NCBI GenBank assembly: GCA_963513935.1 | Contig: OY740766.1 | Span: 3,440,001 to 3,504,000 of the forward strand | Origin: Aphrophora alni | Lineage: Eukaryota > Arthropoda > Insecta > Hemiptera > Aphrophoridae | Direction of reading: 5' to 3' | Length of the DNA stretch: 64,000 nt | In this document: piece by piece, positions 38,001 through 47,800 of the stretch | Numbering within the stretch: the stretch's first letter is position 1 | Layout: every line of letters starts with the position of its first letter | Made by a program: the position numbers and the translations under genes | The notes under the pieces: generated by a model | What the model was told of the DNA's origin: nothing | The model's database searches: none | The model's input: only the letters and a program-made list of their open reading frames with translations

Positions 38001-40730
38001 TAATATTGTACTTTTTCATGTTTTATTTAATTACATTAGTGCGTTGGAACTCCTACATGGCTGTAATTGTTCCTTCTGTCGATTTAGTTCTTTGTCTTAG
38101 TTATTTAAGTTACTTTATTCAAATTATTTCTTAATTTTTTTAAATTGTTGTGAGACTTAAGTTGGTTGCCCTGCTTCTTCATCCCTCTTTTGCGCATAGC
38201 AAAATTGATTGGATTTTCATGTTAGTACGAAAAATATTGAATTTTGTATAAATTTGTCTTCAATTCTTCATAACTCTCGAATGCTTCGCTCGATTCCTGA
38301 AATGTTGGTCTCATTTTGAAGTCCCCTTCTTGTGGTTGTAATCAAACTTGATGAGAGTTTTTAGGATCTTTAGTTTTGGAGTTATGTCGTACTGAAGATC
38401 TCTATGATTTTGATTTTCTAACTTTTTCATTTTTCCGCTTTTTCAATTGGTGATAATGGATTCTTGTTCCTCTTGGTCCAAAAGTTCCATAACTGGTTTC
38501 AGTTTCTTCCTTGCCGAACTACGTGACTTTTTTTCCTTTTTAAATCTTGTCGACCATTTTATTGACTTGGCTATTCATATGTGGCTTTTTAGTTTATTAT
38601 TATTTAGTTACTCAAAATGGCTTATGTTTTTATTATTTTACTTTTCCCAAAATTTTGACCTTTTTCGTCTTTTAATACTGTCTCTAAGTTTAAAATTATT
38701 AACTCTTAGCACGCGTATGACGGGATTTAACGTAGCCCTCAACTCGACGTAACGCGTATGACGGGATATCTCGATTCAACACTATTTGACTTCTGCAGGT
38801 ATTTTTAATTCGTTTAAAGTCCAATAGAGTGCAGGGAAATGTCCTATTGGTATAATGTGACACTCGCATTACGGTATTTGTTCTCGATCACCGGTCGTTA
38901 GTCTTTATGTGGTTGTTATAGCAACCAGGCGCCATTTTGTGTTCTGCCCCAGTGCGTATAATGTGATTTCTCGTTCTACTACGACTGTCAGTTGTGAAAT
39001 GTTTTGTGTCAGCGTTATAACTGCTATAGCTGCTCATTGTTGATTTGTTTAGGTCGTATTATTGTTTATATGTATATTTAGTCTATATCAGTAATTTTTT
39101 GGATGTCCTGAATGTAGGTAATTATTATAGGCAGTAGAAAGATATTTTTGATACGGTATGTTGATTTTTCTCAAAATCTTTTTTTAGTAAAATTTATTTG
39201 TTTGATGAAATTCAGGTTATTTTGAATTAAATAGTAGGCCTACTTTTATATATAAAAAAATTAATATGATTTATTTGTAAATATAAAAAATATATATAAT
39301 CTGTTTCATAAGGCGGTCAAAAATGTGAAATTAAGTATTTTTTCTTGTTTTAATCTGTAAAAAATTTTTTAAAAAAGCCAATCTACATTTTTTTTACCAA
39401 ATATATCTGTAAGAACTCAAAATCAAATAGAACTTTAAACAATTACAAAATTTTTTTTCTCCCTAATTGCACGTTATGAGTAAATAGCCTAAATTGTTAT
39501 TCAGCGTGCTAAGGGTTAAGATTTCTAAAATTTTCTCATTAACAAAAGTTGTTTATAATTTTCTCTATTTTACAAATATGTAAGGTTTTATAAAATTTTA
39601 CATAGGGTCTTATGGAGCTCTCAATTCCCGAAAATAGTTTTCCTGTTAAGACAGCCCTATATTATACATCCTAATTTCTTTCAACATTTTAACATATATT
39701 TATTTATAATGCTAATTCTAATCATGGTTTTTTTGACATTTAAACTGTATTTGTTTTATTAATAGTTTTTTCTTTCATAAACTATAGGGACGCTAATTGC
39801 TGGTAATTAATTGTAGACAAGCATTGAAATTTGGATAATTGCAGAATTAAATTTTTTATTTATGAAATCTCTTTTCATTTATCTAGCACTACTGTTTTTG
39901 CTATTTTTGAAGCTGTTTTTGGTTTTTCTGTTTATACTAATTTTGGTCATTTTCAAATTTACACTGAGAACGGTTTGATGTCTCACCATCCTGAGGCACT
40001 CTAGTTGGATGTTGGATGTTCACCTTTCTTCATCTATATTCGGGTGAGATCTCTCTGTCATTTGTCCTATCAGTTCTCTCTTGTTATCTTCTGCTTCTGA
40101 TGCTGTATAAGTATTCTAGTGGAAGAGCTCTCATTTTCTTTTACTTTATGTTCTCATTTTGCAAATGCATCATATGAACAGTGAAAAGAAGGTTAATTTA
40201 ACTACGATGCAGGGAGTCTGATCCCTAGTACTCGTTGATGGAGTTAAAGTTTGTATACTACTATCGTTTGGTTTTGGTTCAATGTTGTATGCTAAGGCAA
40301 ATTTTATACTGTTTTTGTTAAAGGTATGATATCCAAAATAGTATTTCGTCTTAATAAAAAAAAAAAAAGTAGGACATAAACTACGACTTGCATCTATCTC
40401 AATCTCAAAACTGTTAAGATTGAAATGTGTAGTGAGATCAAATTAAAATTATTCAATATTAAAACGAGTGCATATGGAGTTGAAAGATGTTTCTTTGTTT
40501 TTAAATATAAAATAAAATATGTAAGATATAGGGAAGATGTTCTAAGTTCCATGCGATTGAAGATAATATTTATTATGATGTTTATTTCAGGTAAAGTAGA
40601 CTACATTGGATCATCACATCAATGGTGGCATTTTTTCGTAGTGGTAGCACTGTACTACTGGCACAATACAGGGATTAAATACATAGAATACAGAATGAAT
40701 CACGGTTGCTCTCACGATATGAGCTGGTGA
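17888..40730 (+). CDS. PAQR3: PAQR3-like seven-transmembrane receptor, 7 coding exons
   Basis: Join of 17888-17953, 20475-20659, 24969-25125, 30751-30903, 31294-31482, 34488-34578 and 40591-40730. The total is 981 nt, giving 326 residues plus TGA; vertebrate PAQR3 is about 311. All introns are GT-AG and the phases agree (0, 2, 0, 0, 0, 1). Residues 90-98 read NETVNIWSH, the PAQR motif before TM1. D163 lies at the start of TM3. H146 and the H290-Q-W-W-H294 pair match the three zinc-binding histidines known in AdipoR structures. Hydrophobic segments lie near residues 95-115, 126-149, 162-185, 192-209, 217-240, 256-275 and 292-312. Known for vertebrate PAQR3: a Golgi membrane protein that tethers Raf kinase and affects SCAP/Insig trafficking. 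Whether the insect protein does this is inference. The match to PAQR3 rather than to AdipoR rests on exon motifs such as YGVIPTxHW, PRVxxMY and the short C-terminal tail. Confidence 0.93.
17954..20474 (+). other. Intron 1 of the PAQR3-like gene
   Basis: 2521 nt, GTAAGT...TTTCAG. Contains a 21-bp hairpin and short CCTAA words near 18718-18735. Nothing else recognised. Confidence 0.75.
20017..20064. repeat. Perfect 21-bp hairpin in intron 1
   Basis: TATTTATTTTGAAGTCTTGG begins the left arm and its complement ends the right arm. The loop is AAATGA. The size resembles a short foldback more than a microRNA precursor. Confidence 0.8.
20475..20659 (+). CDS. PAQR3: PAQR3-like exon 2 (cytosolic N-terminal region)
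   Basis: Follows TTTGTTTCAG. Encodes residues 23-83 plus two bases of codon 84. It carries an acidic stretch, then LSYQDAPAYLQFNPYILSGYR, which matches the PAQR pattern of a folded N-terminal segment with NPYI.xGYR just before the membrane domain. The donor is GTTTGT, weaker than the others. Confidence 0.9.
21100..21550 (+). repeat. Three tandem R2-related units in intron 2
   Basis: TTGTTGTTGTTCTACCA recurs ending at 21120, 21274 and 21423 (periods 154 and 149). Each unit then has TTTTGARTTA, ATATGANCACATATCAAATG, TAATATTGGT and a CAGACAGA-like end. Tandem growth through the ACAG tail is likely. Confidence 0.8.
22586..22673 (-). mobile_element. tRNA-like SINE head in intron 2
   Basis: On the minus strand TAGCTTAGTTGGTAGAAC fits a pol III A box and GGTTCAAGTCGCA fits a B box, about 55 nt apart, with a possible acceptor start GGAATGGCA. 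The anticodon-arm region is not a clean tRNA fold, so a tRNA pseudogene or tRNA-derived SINE is more likely than a working tRNA. Confidence 0.5.
23481..23500. repeat. Perfect 20-bp palindrome in intron 2
   Basis: ATGGTAGGGATCCCTACCAT is fully self-complementary with no loop. Confidence 0.9.
23688..23800 (+). mobile_element. Repeat R2, partial copy in intron 2
   Basis: TTTTTTCTTGTGGCAGTTAC, CCACATACCAAATTTTG and TTGGTCCACGTGTTTGGG match R2. An ATG frame across it is accidental. Confidence 0.5.
24190..24566 (-). mobile_element. Two tandem R1 copies (D1, D2) in intron 2
   Basis: 24190-24330 and 24344-24566 both read as R1 on the minus strand. GAACAAGAGTTGGTCAAGAG and CTCGAATACTCTAATAGCAT mark D2; D1 has the shorter GAGTTGGTCGAGAGG. 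D2 is nearly full length. Confidence 0.75.
24969..25125 (+). CDS. PAQR3: PAQR3-like exon 3 (NETVNIWSH, TM1, start of TM2)
   Basis: Follows GTTTCAG and completes codon 84 (Ser). Residues 85-136 contain the signature NETVNIWSH and the first hydrophobic segment (residues 95-115), then enter TM2. The exon ends CFQ before GTAAAC in phase 0, the same Phe-Gln/Val-Cys junction expected in PAQR3 proteins. Confidence 0.95.
29067..29612. mobile_element. Long foldback element with paired hammerhead-like cores
   Basis: In intron 3. Two arms of about 240-290 bp meet around a short spacer near 29295-29320 and read as reverse complements out to TAATTAAATATATT on the left and AATATATCTAATTA on the right. The right arm carries an internal direct duplication of about 75 bp (29320-29396 and 29397-29452) containing GTGACAGTGGGCCTACTAC. 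Each arm carries one degenerate hammerhead-like core, at 29512-29549 (plus) and at about 29125-29164 (minus). No coding capacity. Confidence 0.85.
29512..29549 (+). ncRNA. Degenerate hammerhead-like core, right arm
   Basis: CAC (29512-29514) can pair with GTG (29547-29549). TTGAAAA stands where CTGANGA is expected. An extra T follows, then stem II GGCT/AGCC with loop GAAT, GAAA (29535-29538), the palindrome CGGCCG (29539-29544), and UA. The order is the same as at 3784, but the catalytic box is damaged, so it is likely inactive. The left arm holds its mirror copy on the minus strand. Confidence 0.45.
30751..30903 (+). CDS. PAQR3: PAQR3-like exon 4 (TM2-TM3, first zinc His)
   Basis: Follows GTTTGCAG and encodes residues 137-187. 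LYH at 144-146 supplies the first zinc-binding His of the superfamily. FDLLGI at 162-167 supplies the conserved Asp of TM3. The donor is GTAAGC. The following intron is only 390 nt, by far the shortest in the gene, and stays open in frame for about 60 codons. Confidence 0.94.
31294..31482 (+). CDS. PAQR3: PAQR3-like exon 5 (TM4-TM5)
   Basis: Follows TTTTCAG and encodes residues 188-250. It contains two hydrophobic segments and AAYGVIPTVHW (residues 226-236), which closely resembles the vertebrate PAQR3 TM5 sequence. It ends NPIVY before GTAAGT, phase 0. Confidence 0.94.
32129..33201 (-). mobile_element. Deleted Tigger/pogo-type DNA transposon
   Basis: In intron 5. TIRs begin CAGTAAAAACTCTCTAATCC (left) and CAGTAAACACTCTCTAATCC (right, reversed), flanked on both sides by TA, the Tc1/mariner target duplication. 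Length is 1073 bp. The only coding remnant is a transposase C-terminus on the minus strand; the DDE catalytic core and the DNA-binding domain are absent, so it is non-autonomous. Confidence 0.88.
32706..33074 (-). pseudogene. Tigger/pogo transposase C-terminal remnant
   Basis: An open frame of 122 codons with an acidic stretch, then a pattern like AFQALEQLIDYVGEQ, LLLFRRWRDI and a terminal ITSFFK. These match the C-terminal end of Tigger/jerky-type transposases, which commonly finish in a basic stretch followed by ITxFF. Upstream domains (CENP-B-type helix-turn-helix, DDE) are missing, so it cannot encode an active transposase. The frame lies inside the TIR pair described above. Confidence 0.7.
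34121..34163 (-). ncRNA. Hammerhead-like core, left arm of 34-kb foldback
   Basis: Minus-strand mirror of the right-arm core with box CCGATGA, one transition (U4 to C) from the active consensus. Stems I and II and the TGTACA palindrome are intact. Comparing the two arms, the differing bases are all explained by an ancestral CTGATGA. Confidence 0.5.
34247..34289 (+). ncRNA. Hammerhead-like core, right arm of 34-kb foldback
   Basis: Stem I CCCT/AGGG (34247-34250, 34286-34289). Box TTAATGA (34251-34257), extra T, stem II GATAA/TTATC (34259-34263, 34269-34273), GAAA (34274-34277), palindrome TGTACA (34278-34283), U34284 and C34285 as the predicted cleavage base. Two transitions in the box separate it from CTGATGA. 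Confidence 0.5.
34488..34578 (+). CDS. PAQR3: PAQR3-like exon 6 (TM6)
   Basis: Follows GTTACAG and encodes residues 251-280 plus one base of codon 281. It reads LLLPRVVMMYF, a membrane segment, then RIPERFFTG, a loop typical of the PAQR family (K/R-x-PERxFPG). It lies about 120 nt downstream of the 34.0-34.4 kb foldback element. Confidence 0.93.
36500..36795 (-). mobile_element. R1 copy E with internal CCTAA expansion, intron 6
   Basis: Near full-length R1 on the minus strand: GTTTAAAGATAAAACACCTC, CTTGACTACTCTAATGG, ACAAGAGTTGGTCAAGAG and a GAGCCTCCGATGG end. The (CCTAA)9 tract lies inside it. Confidence 0.75.
36664..36712 (-). repeat. (CCTAA)n inside an R1 SINE-like copy
   Basis: About nine CCTAA units in intron 6. 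They lie exactly where other R1 copies have a single GGTTAGATC word, so the array interrupts the element at that site. Confidence 0.9.
38703..39515. mobile_element. piggyBac-like MITE 1 (TTAA flanks)
   Basis: In intron 6. Flanked by TTAA at 38699-38702 and 39516-39519. Left end CTCTTAGCACGC and right end (reversed) CCCTTAGCACGC. Inside the left end ACGCGTATGACGGGAT occurs twice (about 38711 and 38753). Length is 813 bp with no transposase frame. It also carries an RFX X-box-like site at 38912. Confidence 0.85.
38912..38925. promoter_or_regulatory. RFX X-box-like site inside piggyBac-like MITE 1
   Basis: GTTGTTATAGCAAC fits the X-box pattern (GTNRCC-n-RGYAAC). It is followed by GGCGCCATTTTG, a YY1/Pho-like site in reverse. 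Binding is not shown by sequence alone. Confidence 0.4.
39985..40150 (+). mobile_element. R1 copy F (partial), intron 6
   Basis: GAGGCACTCTAGTTGGATGT, CACCTTTCTTCATCTA, CCTATCAGTTCTCTCTTG and TCTGATGCTGTATAAGTATT follow R1 order. It lies about 450 nt before exon 7. Confidence 0.55.
40591..40730 (+). CDS. PAQR3: PAQR3-like exon 7 (TM7, HxxxH zinc pair, stop)
   Basis: Follows TTTATTTCAG and completes Gly281. Encodes residues 282-326 and TGA at 40728-40730. SSHQWWH at 288-294 gives the HxxxH pair that binds zinc with H146. A final hydrophobic segment precedes a short hydrophilic tail ending in NHGCSHDMSW. Confidence 0.95.
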
Positions 40731-41364
40731 TCAACAGTTAAACATAGAACTAATGTACCAAATTGTGAATCTAAGTTTTCTGTTTCTGATGTATGGAAAT
40801 TAAGAAGAACTTTAAAAGTCAACAGCAGCAATCTGTTTTGTTTTGCTTCTGTGTATTTATTAATATTTAATATTACTTTATAGTCCTTCATGTTCAAAGA
40901 TTTATGCAAATATTTTTGTGAGTAGCGGTTTATTTTAAAAACGTTTTCGTTTGTTTTAGGTTATATATTTATTCATATCATCGCAATCGAGTAAAGAATT
41001 TGTTCAGCATAGATTTTTCATGATCATGTTTTATTTTATGGAAACTTGTACAGTTATTTTTAATGAAACGGAATTTTAATTGGCAGAGTATATCGAATCT
41101 TGTGTTTTTGATGTAGATATACTAGTTTATATATTTTGTCTTTTTCAAACGGAGAAAGTTATGTTTTAGTGGCGTATTTGATTTCAAGTTTATATTTTAC
41201 GAAAGTTGAAGTCAAAGGATTTTTACGAATGTTGTTTCATTGGGCCTAATGAGGTGTAAATGGTTTTACTATTTAAACTCTTGAACGTTTCGACGACTCC
41301 GATTTATGGATAATCCAGGATCATAAAATTTGGGACTTTAATTAAAATTTTGTCATACAAGTGA

Positions 41365-41370
41365 AATAAA
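41365..41370 (+). terminator. PAQR3: First AATAAA after the PAQR3-like stop
   Basis: The first canonical polyadenylation hexamer downstream of the stop, about 635 nt into the 3' flank, followed by AT-rich and then U-rich sequence. Further AATAAA hexamers occur downstream (for example near 43799), so longer 3' UTRs are possible. Confidence 0.4.
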
Positions 41371-42449
41371 AATCATAATTTCTCAACGTCATCTCTTAGG
41401 CTTATGTTACAAAGAAAATATAATAGTCATTATGCAAGCAAATGTTTCAAAATTTCTGGAGATTGATACAGTTAAAAAAACAGAAACAAATTATGTATAG
41501 AATACATTAAGAGTTCAGTAATAACTAAAACCTAAATTGTTGTCAAAAAAACTTTATTATTGTTAAAAACCATGAAATTTTTCATTCTTGTCATTTTATT
41601 AAGAAATTAGGTAACTTAGGAATTCAAATAATACAATATAAAGATCAGTTAATGTTATATAATAAATTTTTGTGCAGACTTAAAATCTCAACCCAATGAT
41701 TCCCAAAGTTGCTTTCTGTAGTAAAAAATAAGAATAGCTTTATAATCAGAATATTTATGGAACTTTTATAAAATTTGGTATCTAAGATCAGAAAATTAAA
41801 AAACAACAGTTAGTTAAACCAGTTTTTCTTATCAAGGTCCTACGTAAATTTGATTTGTTCGCCTCATTGCATATAAATGCCAGTCATGATCAGAAACGAG
41901 CTGGACGCTACACTTAGTTTTCAGTAACTTTATTCTAAGTTTTTCACTTGATAACGAGATTTGATCCATACTTTAAAAACATTGTTCATATATATATATA
42001 TATATATATACACATACACATAAATGATAAAAATATCCAAATAAATTATATCAATAAGTTTATAAATAACCAACTTTCCTAAAATAGTTTTTATATTTTG
42101 TTAGTGTTAATTAAAATTCACAAATAATGCTTCCAGCACTTTTAGACTTGTATATAGAAAATGCAGTACAACATAGTCACGAGCTTTCCATACTTAAGAA
42201 TATAATTCTGTTTTAGGTTTATGTGTACAGTTATTTGCTCATTCATATTTACCATTTTTATTGTTTATTTATGTATTAGTTTTTAGTAAAAGATATTTTG
42301 ATTGATAATTCAGCACTCTCTAGGTATTGTTTTGATGTTTTAATGCTCCCAAATATTAATTCATTAAAAGAAGCTAACAATGAAATATGATGAATAAGTG
42401 CAAACTAAATTTTTAAAATGTAATAATAGGTGGGTCGTAAAGTTTTTAA

Positions 42450-43315
42450 CACTTAGAATGCCAGCCACCATGGTAATGATATTTTTGTATTACCAGCCAT
42501 AGCATCCGACCATTTTTAATATTTTTCAATAATTTATTTCAATAATCGTATATCGAACAGCTTTGAATTTCTTTTTTAGTTCAAAGTATGTTTTGTCAAG
42601 TAAAAAGTATTGAATTTCTTTTTAGAAAATAAAAGAAGCATAATAATAACACTAATTGTATATTTTGTTTTAAAATTCATTGTATATTTTTTAGAAAATA
42701 CATGACAAACAAATTAAAACATTTTAGTTTAGGTTGAAAAAATTACAGTTGTATGCTATTTAAAAAATAAACTTTAAAAATTAAAAAATATAAGTACATA
42801 GTTCTATATACTTGTTTGAATCATGGTCCTACACACAAAAATGTCTGCGATCCATTCACCAAAAGAAGGTATCTTTTTACGTAGCTCTCCTATGCACTTT
42901 TTAAACTTATCATGTATTTTTTTTTTTCACCACGTGTTAGATGAAAACACACAAACAGTAAAACTTGACGGTAATCGTACATATTTACTTGACTCCGTCC
43001 CCTCTTTAAACATGACATATACAGCAATAGCACATCACTTTAGAATATTCGTTATTGTTGTTGTATAAAGGTAAAAGACCTCATGGTCATCACCACCTTA
43101 CGAAAAGAGCATAAAATAAATTCCTAGCCCTCGATTACTCTAATAGCATCAGGGTTGGAAAAGGTCGAGAGTTAGTTGGTTAAGAAACACCGTCGAAAGA
43201 AGTTGTGAATTTTGTAGATCATAAAACTTCGGATACAGCATTTCTTGTACAGTTGACTAGCAGAGGCATGGCCATTTCTCTCATAACCACCATGGCGGGC
43301 ATAACGTTCAAAGCA
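42450..43315. mobile_element. piggyBac-like MITE 2 (TTAA flanks)
   Basis: TTAA at 42446-42449 and 43316-43319. Left end CACTTAGAATGCCAGCCACC and right end (reversed) TGCTTTGAACGTTATGCC, both followed by a CCACCATGG/CCATGGTGG word. The ends match less well than in the other two TTAA elements. A SINE-like R1 copy (43050-43225, minus) lies inside. Confidence 0.6.
43050..43225 (-). mobile_element. R1 copy G, nested in piggyBac-like MITE 2
   Basis: Minus-strand R1 words: GACCTCATGGTCATCACCAC, CCTAGCCCTCGATTACTCTA and ATAGCATCAGGGTTGG. It lies within the TTAA-flanked element 42450-43315. Confidence 0.65.
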
Positions 43316-45320
43316 TTAAACACTTTACAATTAAAGTTAGTATTAAGAGAATTATATTATGTTCTATGAAAGACAGACACAACAGATTATACTGTACATA
43401 CCCATTATGAAATTTGTTAAAATACATTTTATGTATTATTGGTTAGTGTATATTATATTTAATAAGTTTGAGTTTACCTATTCTTAACTATAATTTAATA
43501 GTTAGCAAGTTTATTAGTACTAATTAAAAACTTATTTTTACAAAATAATTCTTAATCATTTATTTTGATTGGATAATATTAAATTGTATCTACTCATGAA
43601 TTTGGTAAAGACCAGAAATGTGACAGTAAGTTTTAAGTTCTACAGAGTAATAATATATGTTTAGAAACGATGAAAGACATTCCATTATTTTGTGTAGTAT
43701 TATTTGGTGCTAATTAATTATATTGAAATATTGTTTATTAAGAAGCTATTGCAGTTGCCAGGATCAATATTATCACTTGAAGTATTCTGCCATAGATTAA
43801 TAAAATATATATTCAAATATTGAATTTCAAAAAATTGTTTTATCAGTAAATAAAATAATTATGTATTTTCTATACTTGAAAGTTTATAGTTGACACGTTT
43901 CTTTAAATTTTGTTACCAACTATTTCTAGAAGTGTATTCAATTACAATTTTATATTTATCCTAATAATCACATTATTGATATGTTTATTACTTACAAATT
44001 GTACAAATCATGGTCACTATTAAATAGAAATAACTAGTATGGAAAATTTAAAGAGTTTTTGCTAAAAAAACATTTTAGATTTAACAAGAGTGGATAAAAA
44101 TTCCATCGCAATTAACATCAACTCTCTCAGTTGATCCAATTTTTCTCACATCAAACTGTAAGGAAATTCCACAAGGACATGCTTTCACTATAAGAGAATC
44201 TTTTCACGTTATCTAAATTTGTTGAAATTAAAATAATTTTAAAGGTAATTAAATTCCAAGTATGGTGACTTTTTTAATATTTTCAATGTTCATTTTTTTT
44301 TTTAAACTTAGGCTATTATCAGAATTAACCAAAATGTTTGAACAATTAGAGAGATGTTTGTGTTACTCTAAACTTTAAAATGACATGTTGGTGTCACCTG
44401 TTTATTTATTTAACATTGTCTTTATGGACATTGTATCCAAGATGGTAGAGTCTTAACTTAAAAATAAGTATTTGGAATTTTAGACAAATTTAGCATATAG
44501 AGTTAGTTCATTGACTTAAAAAAACTGCTTATGTGAAAGGTCTCTTATATCTGGGTTCTATAGCAATTCATTACTGATTTGTAAAAATTAGTAACAAGCA
44601 TATACACAAGAAATCACTAAAAGAATCACTTCCTATCATTGGCTGCACGCCCACTAAAGCAATAAAAAAATGTACCTTATATTTCTCCTTATAAATGCAA
44701 ATTTTAATTTCAGTGGGCCTGTAAATTATATGGAGTTATTATGTTGAGAAGAATTTATATCTGTTTGTGTACATTTATTTGTGTTTACAAAAAATATATA
44801 TTTTTAATGAGTTGCAATTTATTGTGCAATGGTGTTTGTATTGTCACTGTTGTTAAAGTTTATGAATATATTTTTCTATTCATTACATGTTTGTGTTTAT
44901 TTTAATAATATCTAGAGGTACTTTATTGTTAGAAATATAATAGGATTAAGAATATTTGCCGTGTGGTTTAGCTTCTACAATGAATTATTCTGTGAGTGCA
45001 TTAGAATGGTATTGCCCTGAGTTAAGCAAACACTGTGATATGGATTTTGTTAATTTTATTAAAGAAACAATATACAAAGTTATTATTTGAATCTTTATTT
45101 AAGCCTTTATTACTTCATATTTTCCTAACTTTGATTATTCATCACTCTCTTAACCATTAAGTAGTTTTAACCAATTATCTGATGACCATTTAAGTTGGAC
45201 TATTGTGTCTGTCTCCATTTGTTAGAACTGTGACAAGTGACAGGGCATTTTTGTGACTTATTATTATTTCAATGTGTACCGTTTCTATCCATAGGATTAA
45301 TTATAGTCATTTTTGATTTA

Positions 45321-46106
45321 CAGTAGAGTCTCGATTAACCGTCATTCTCGGGACCGGTGGGGTGACAGATGAGAGAATAGACTGATAACAGAAATAGACT
45401 TCCCAGACTTCTGGAAGTCATCGGCGATCGATAAAAATACTGTACTACTGTATTAAGTTTTGAACAGTGTTTATAACATCTGTACTTTTATTTCTTTTTA
45501 ACTAAAAAAAAAAAAAAAATGGTTTGGGAAAATTTAGTAAAACTTTTAAATTTTCTCTTTACAGTAACTCTATTTATTAAACAAATTTTGTAAAGTCTTC
45601 AAAATACAGTTTGTACTGTATAGTAAACTATATAATATACTGTCCTTCTATGTTAAGATATTATTAACAATATAACTACAAATAAAAAAAAAAAACCACT
45701 TTAAAATTATGTACAGTACTGTAGTTTCTACACGCACGAAACTAACAATGATTTGTTTGCTAAGACACAGGAGTGAGAGGGAAAGGAGGGTTTGGCCACT
45801 GTTCTAGGAATTGGTGATGCGCTCCCAATAATGCCTTGAATAATATCACATTTACAAGTAGACTGAGGTATAGTACTGTACCTTACATTATAAAATTTGT
45901 GTATAGAAATGCCGTGGTCAACTGTTTAGACGGCGCATTATTCTTTAAAATCAAATTTGAGTATGATACTAACTTGTAAACATTTATACCACATTAAATA
46001 TATACGGTACATCATTACGTATTACATGTGTGCTATTCCCCCCCCCGTCCTGACGGTTAACAGAAACTGACGGTAAAAAGGGTGACGGTTAAACAAGACT
46101 CTACTG
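45321..46106. mobile_element. pogo-like MITE
   Basis: TIRs begin CAGTAGAGTCTCGATTAACC on the left and CAGTAGAGTCTTGTTTAACC on the right (reversed), flanked by TA on both sides. Length is 786 bp with no ORF. GTGACGGTTAA and related words recur near the right end. The TIR start differs from that of the 32-kb element beyond CAGTA, so it is a separate family. Confidence 0.85.
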
Positions 46107-46469
46107 TATATATATTAGTGAATGCTTTAGATATCATGGTTTGTCATATTTCGTGCTCTATTTTTTACATGTAGAATTGTTTTTTTAAAATTATGAAATT
46201 GTTAGACAAGTTTGTTAACTAGATAAATCTGTTGGCAAATTTTAAAATGGTAAACAATTTAAAAATTTTAAATTACAGTGTTTTATTGTTAAATTTTCTT
46301 AGTCCTGTAAAGTCAAGTCTGCCAATAACTCATATTGTGCATGTCTACACTTGTTATCTATCATACAAACCTTAGGAGGAATATTACAAAAAACAAAATG
46401 GTTAAAAAATACAATCTTAAAATTAGAAAGATTGTCAGAATTCTAGTCAATTTGTTCATCATTGGCTTG

Positions 46470-46590
46470 TTAAAAAAAAGAAGAAAATAGTATAAAGTAA
46501 ATCCCCTAGCCCTCGAATACTCAAGTAGTGTAAGGGTTGAAAAGAACAAGAGAGATTCTGATAGAAAAGTTGAAAGATCTAACTTATGAC
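46470..46590 (-). mobile_element. R1 copy H (partial)
   Basis: CCCTAGCCCTCGAATACTCA, GTAAGGGTTGAAAAGAACAA and GATTCTGATAGAAAAG follow R1 on the minus strand. It starts about 365 nt after the pogo-like MITE. Confidence 0.6.
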
Positions 46591-47629
46591 TAAGTGAAAA
46601 GAGATACTAGATACAGTTGGGATTACTCAGTATACTATAATGGGCTCCTGGGGGAGGGGGAGGGAATCACCATTTTAAATTTTGTCTACCTTTTTTTCAG
46701 TTATATTCAGAAATTTTATAATCTATTCTTGTTTTTACCTTCTAAAAGCTTTTTTGCCTTTAAACAAGAAAAGAATAACAAATTAAAATGGTGAGCTTTT
46801 GAAATGGGGTTTCAGATACTTTTCTTTACTGTTTGTGAATCCAATATTAACATATAATAGCTTATATTACGCAGCTTGGAAAATCTGTATATATCAAACC
46901 CCCTCTTCACATCATTATTTTTAAAATTTTCATAATGTAAACTTAAATATCTAAAAGTTGTAGGTATAGTTGTAAAGTATCAGTAGTTGTCCTAAACAAT
47001 TTTTGACAAGTTCTTTGTTAGGGAATTACTTGATCTAAGTTATGACCGAACAACAATCCAAGTTTAATTGAGTTTTGATTAATTAGCTTTGTGTTCCCAA
47101 CACTTTGTGATTAATTGACTTGTAAACTATGGCAACCGTAAGCTTTGGCTTTCTCAGTTGACGTTCTTTGCATATTAAATAGTTCGACGTTCATATCACA
47201 AAAGTTGACTTTCTACTCACTTAGTAAACTTTTATTTCTTAAAAACGTTTCAAAAATATTCACGAATATACTCATAAAACCGAATATTAATCAACAATAA
47301 TGTTATTTCAGCTGTTCATTTATAAGTCAGTAAGTAAAAATTAATCATGAAGGTCATAACCCAAAATTAGTTCTAGCAATTTATGTGTCAAAAAAAGAAA
47401 ATATTCAGTTTATGAATAGTTTTGAACATATTATGGTAGCCAAGGTCTGTCTTGAAACTTCCCCAAATTTAACAAGTAAACCGTAATTTTCTTTTATGTA
47501 TAGTTGGATTGAGTCATAAGCCTTATTATTGTACCAAAATTGATAGATTCATTTTATGATATTCAACTTCAGTCTATTCCACAGATCATCTTCATTTAGG
47601 TTGTTAAATAGTAGATTTTAACAACATTC

Positions 47630-47800
47630 ATCATGTTTAAGCCGATTTTGAGAAAATTGATTTTTGTTTTGGTCTTGTGGCAGATACCTTTAAATTTTGA
47701 GTTATAAAAATTAAAAAAAGATTGAGAAATGGTAATATTATCTAATATTCTAAAATTGATAAAAATCTGTGAACTCATTTGGATTATAGAGTAGATACCA
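47630..47800 (+). mobile_element. Repeat R2, partial copy
   Basis: GCCGATTTTGAGAAAATTGA, GTCTTGTGGCAGATACC and TTTTGAGTTATAAAAATTAA follow R2 order. Confidence 0.45.

Larger units (their letters stand above)
40731..45320 (+). other. 3' UTR and downstream flank
   Basis: AT-rich sequence after the stop. It contains the polyadenylation candidate at 41365, an (AT)n tract, piggyBac-like MITE 2 and R1 copy G. No other gene is seen. Confidence 0.6.

Noticed and set aside
41280..41320. Another GAAAC-containing stretch on the minus strand
   Set aside because: No CTGANGA box and no consistent stem I, so not a hammerhead.
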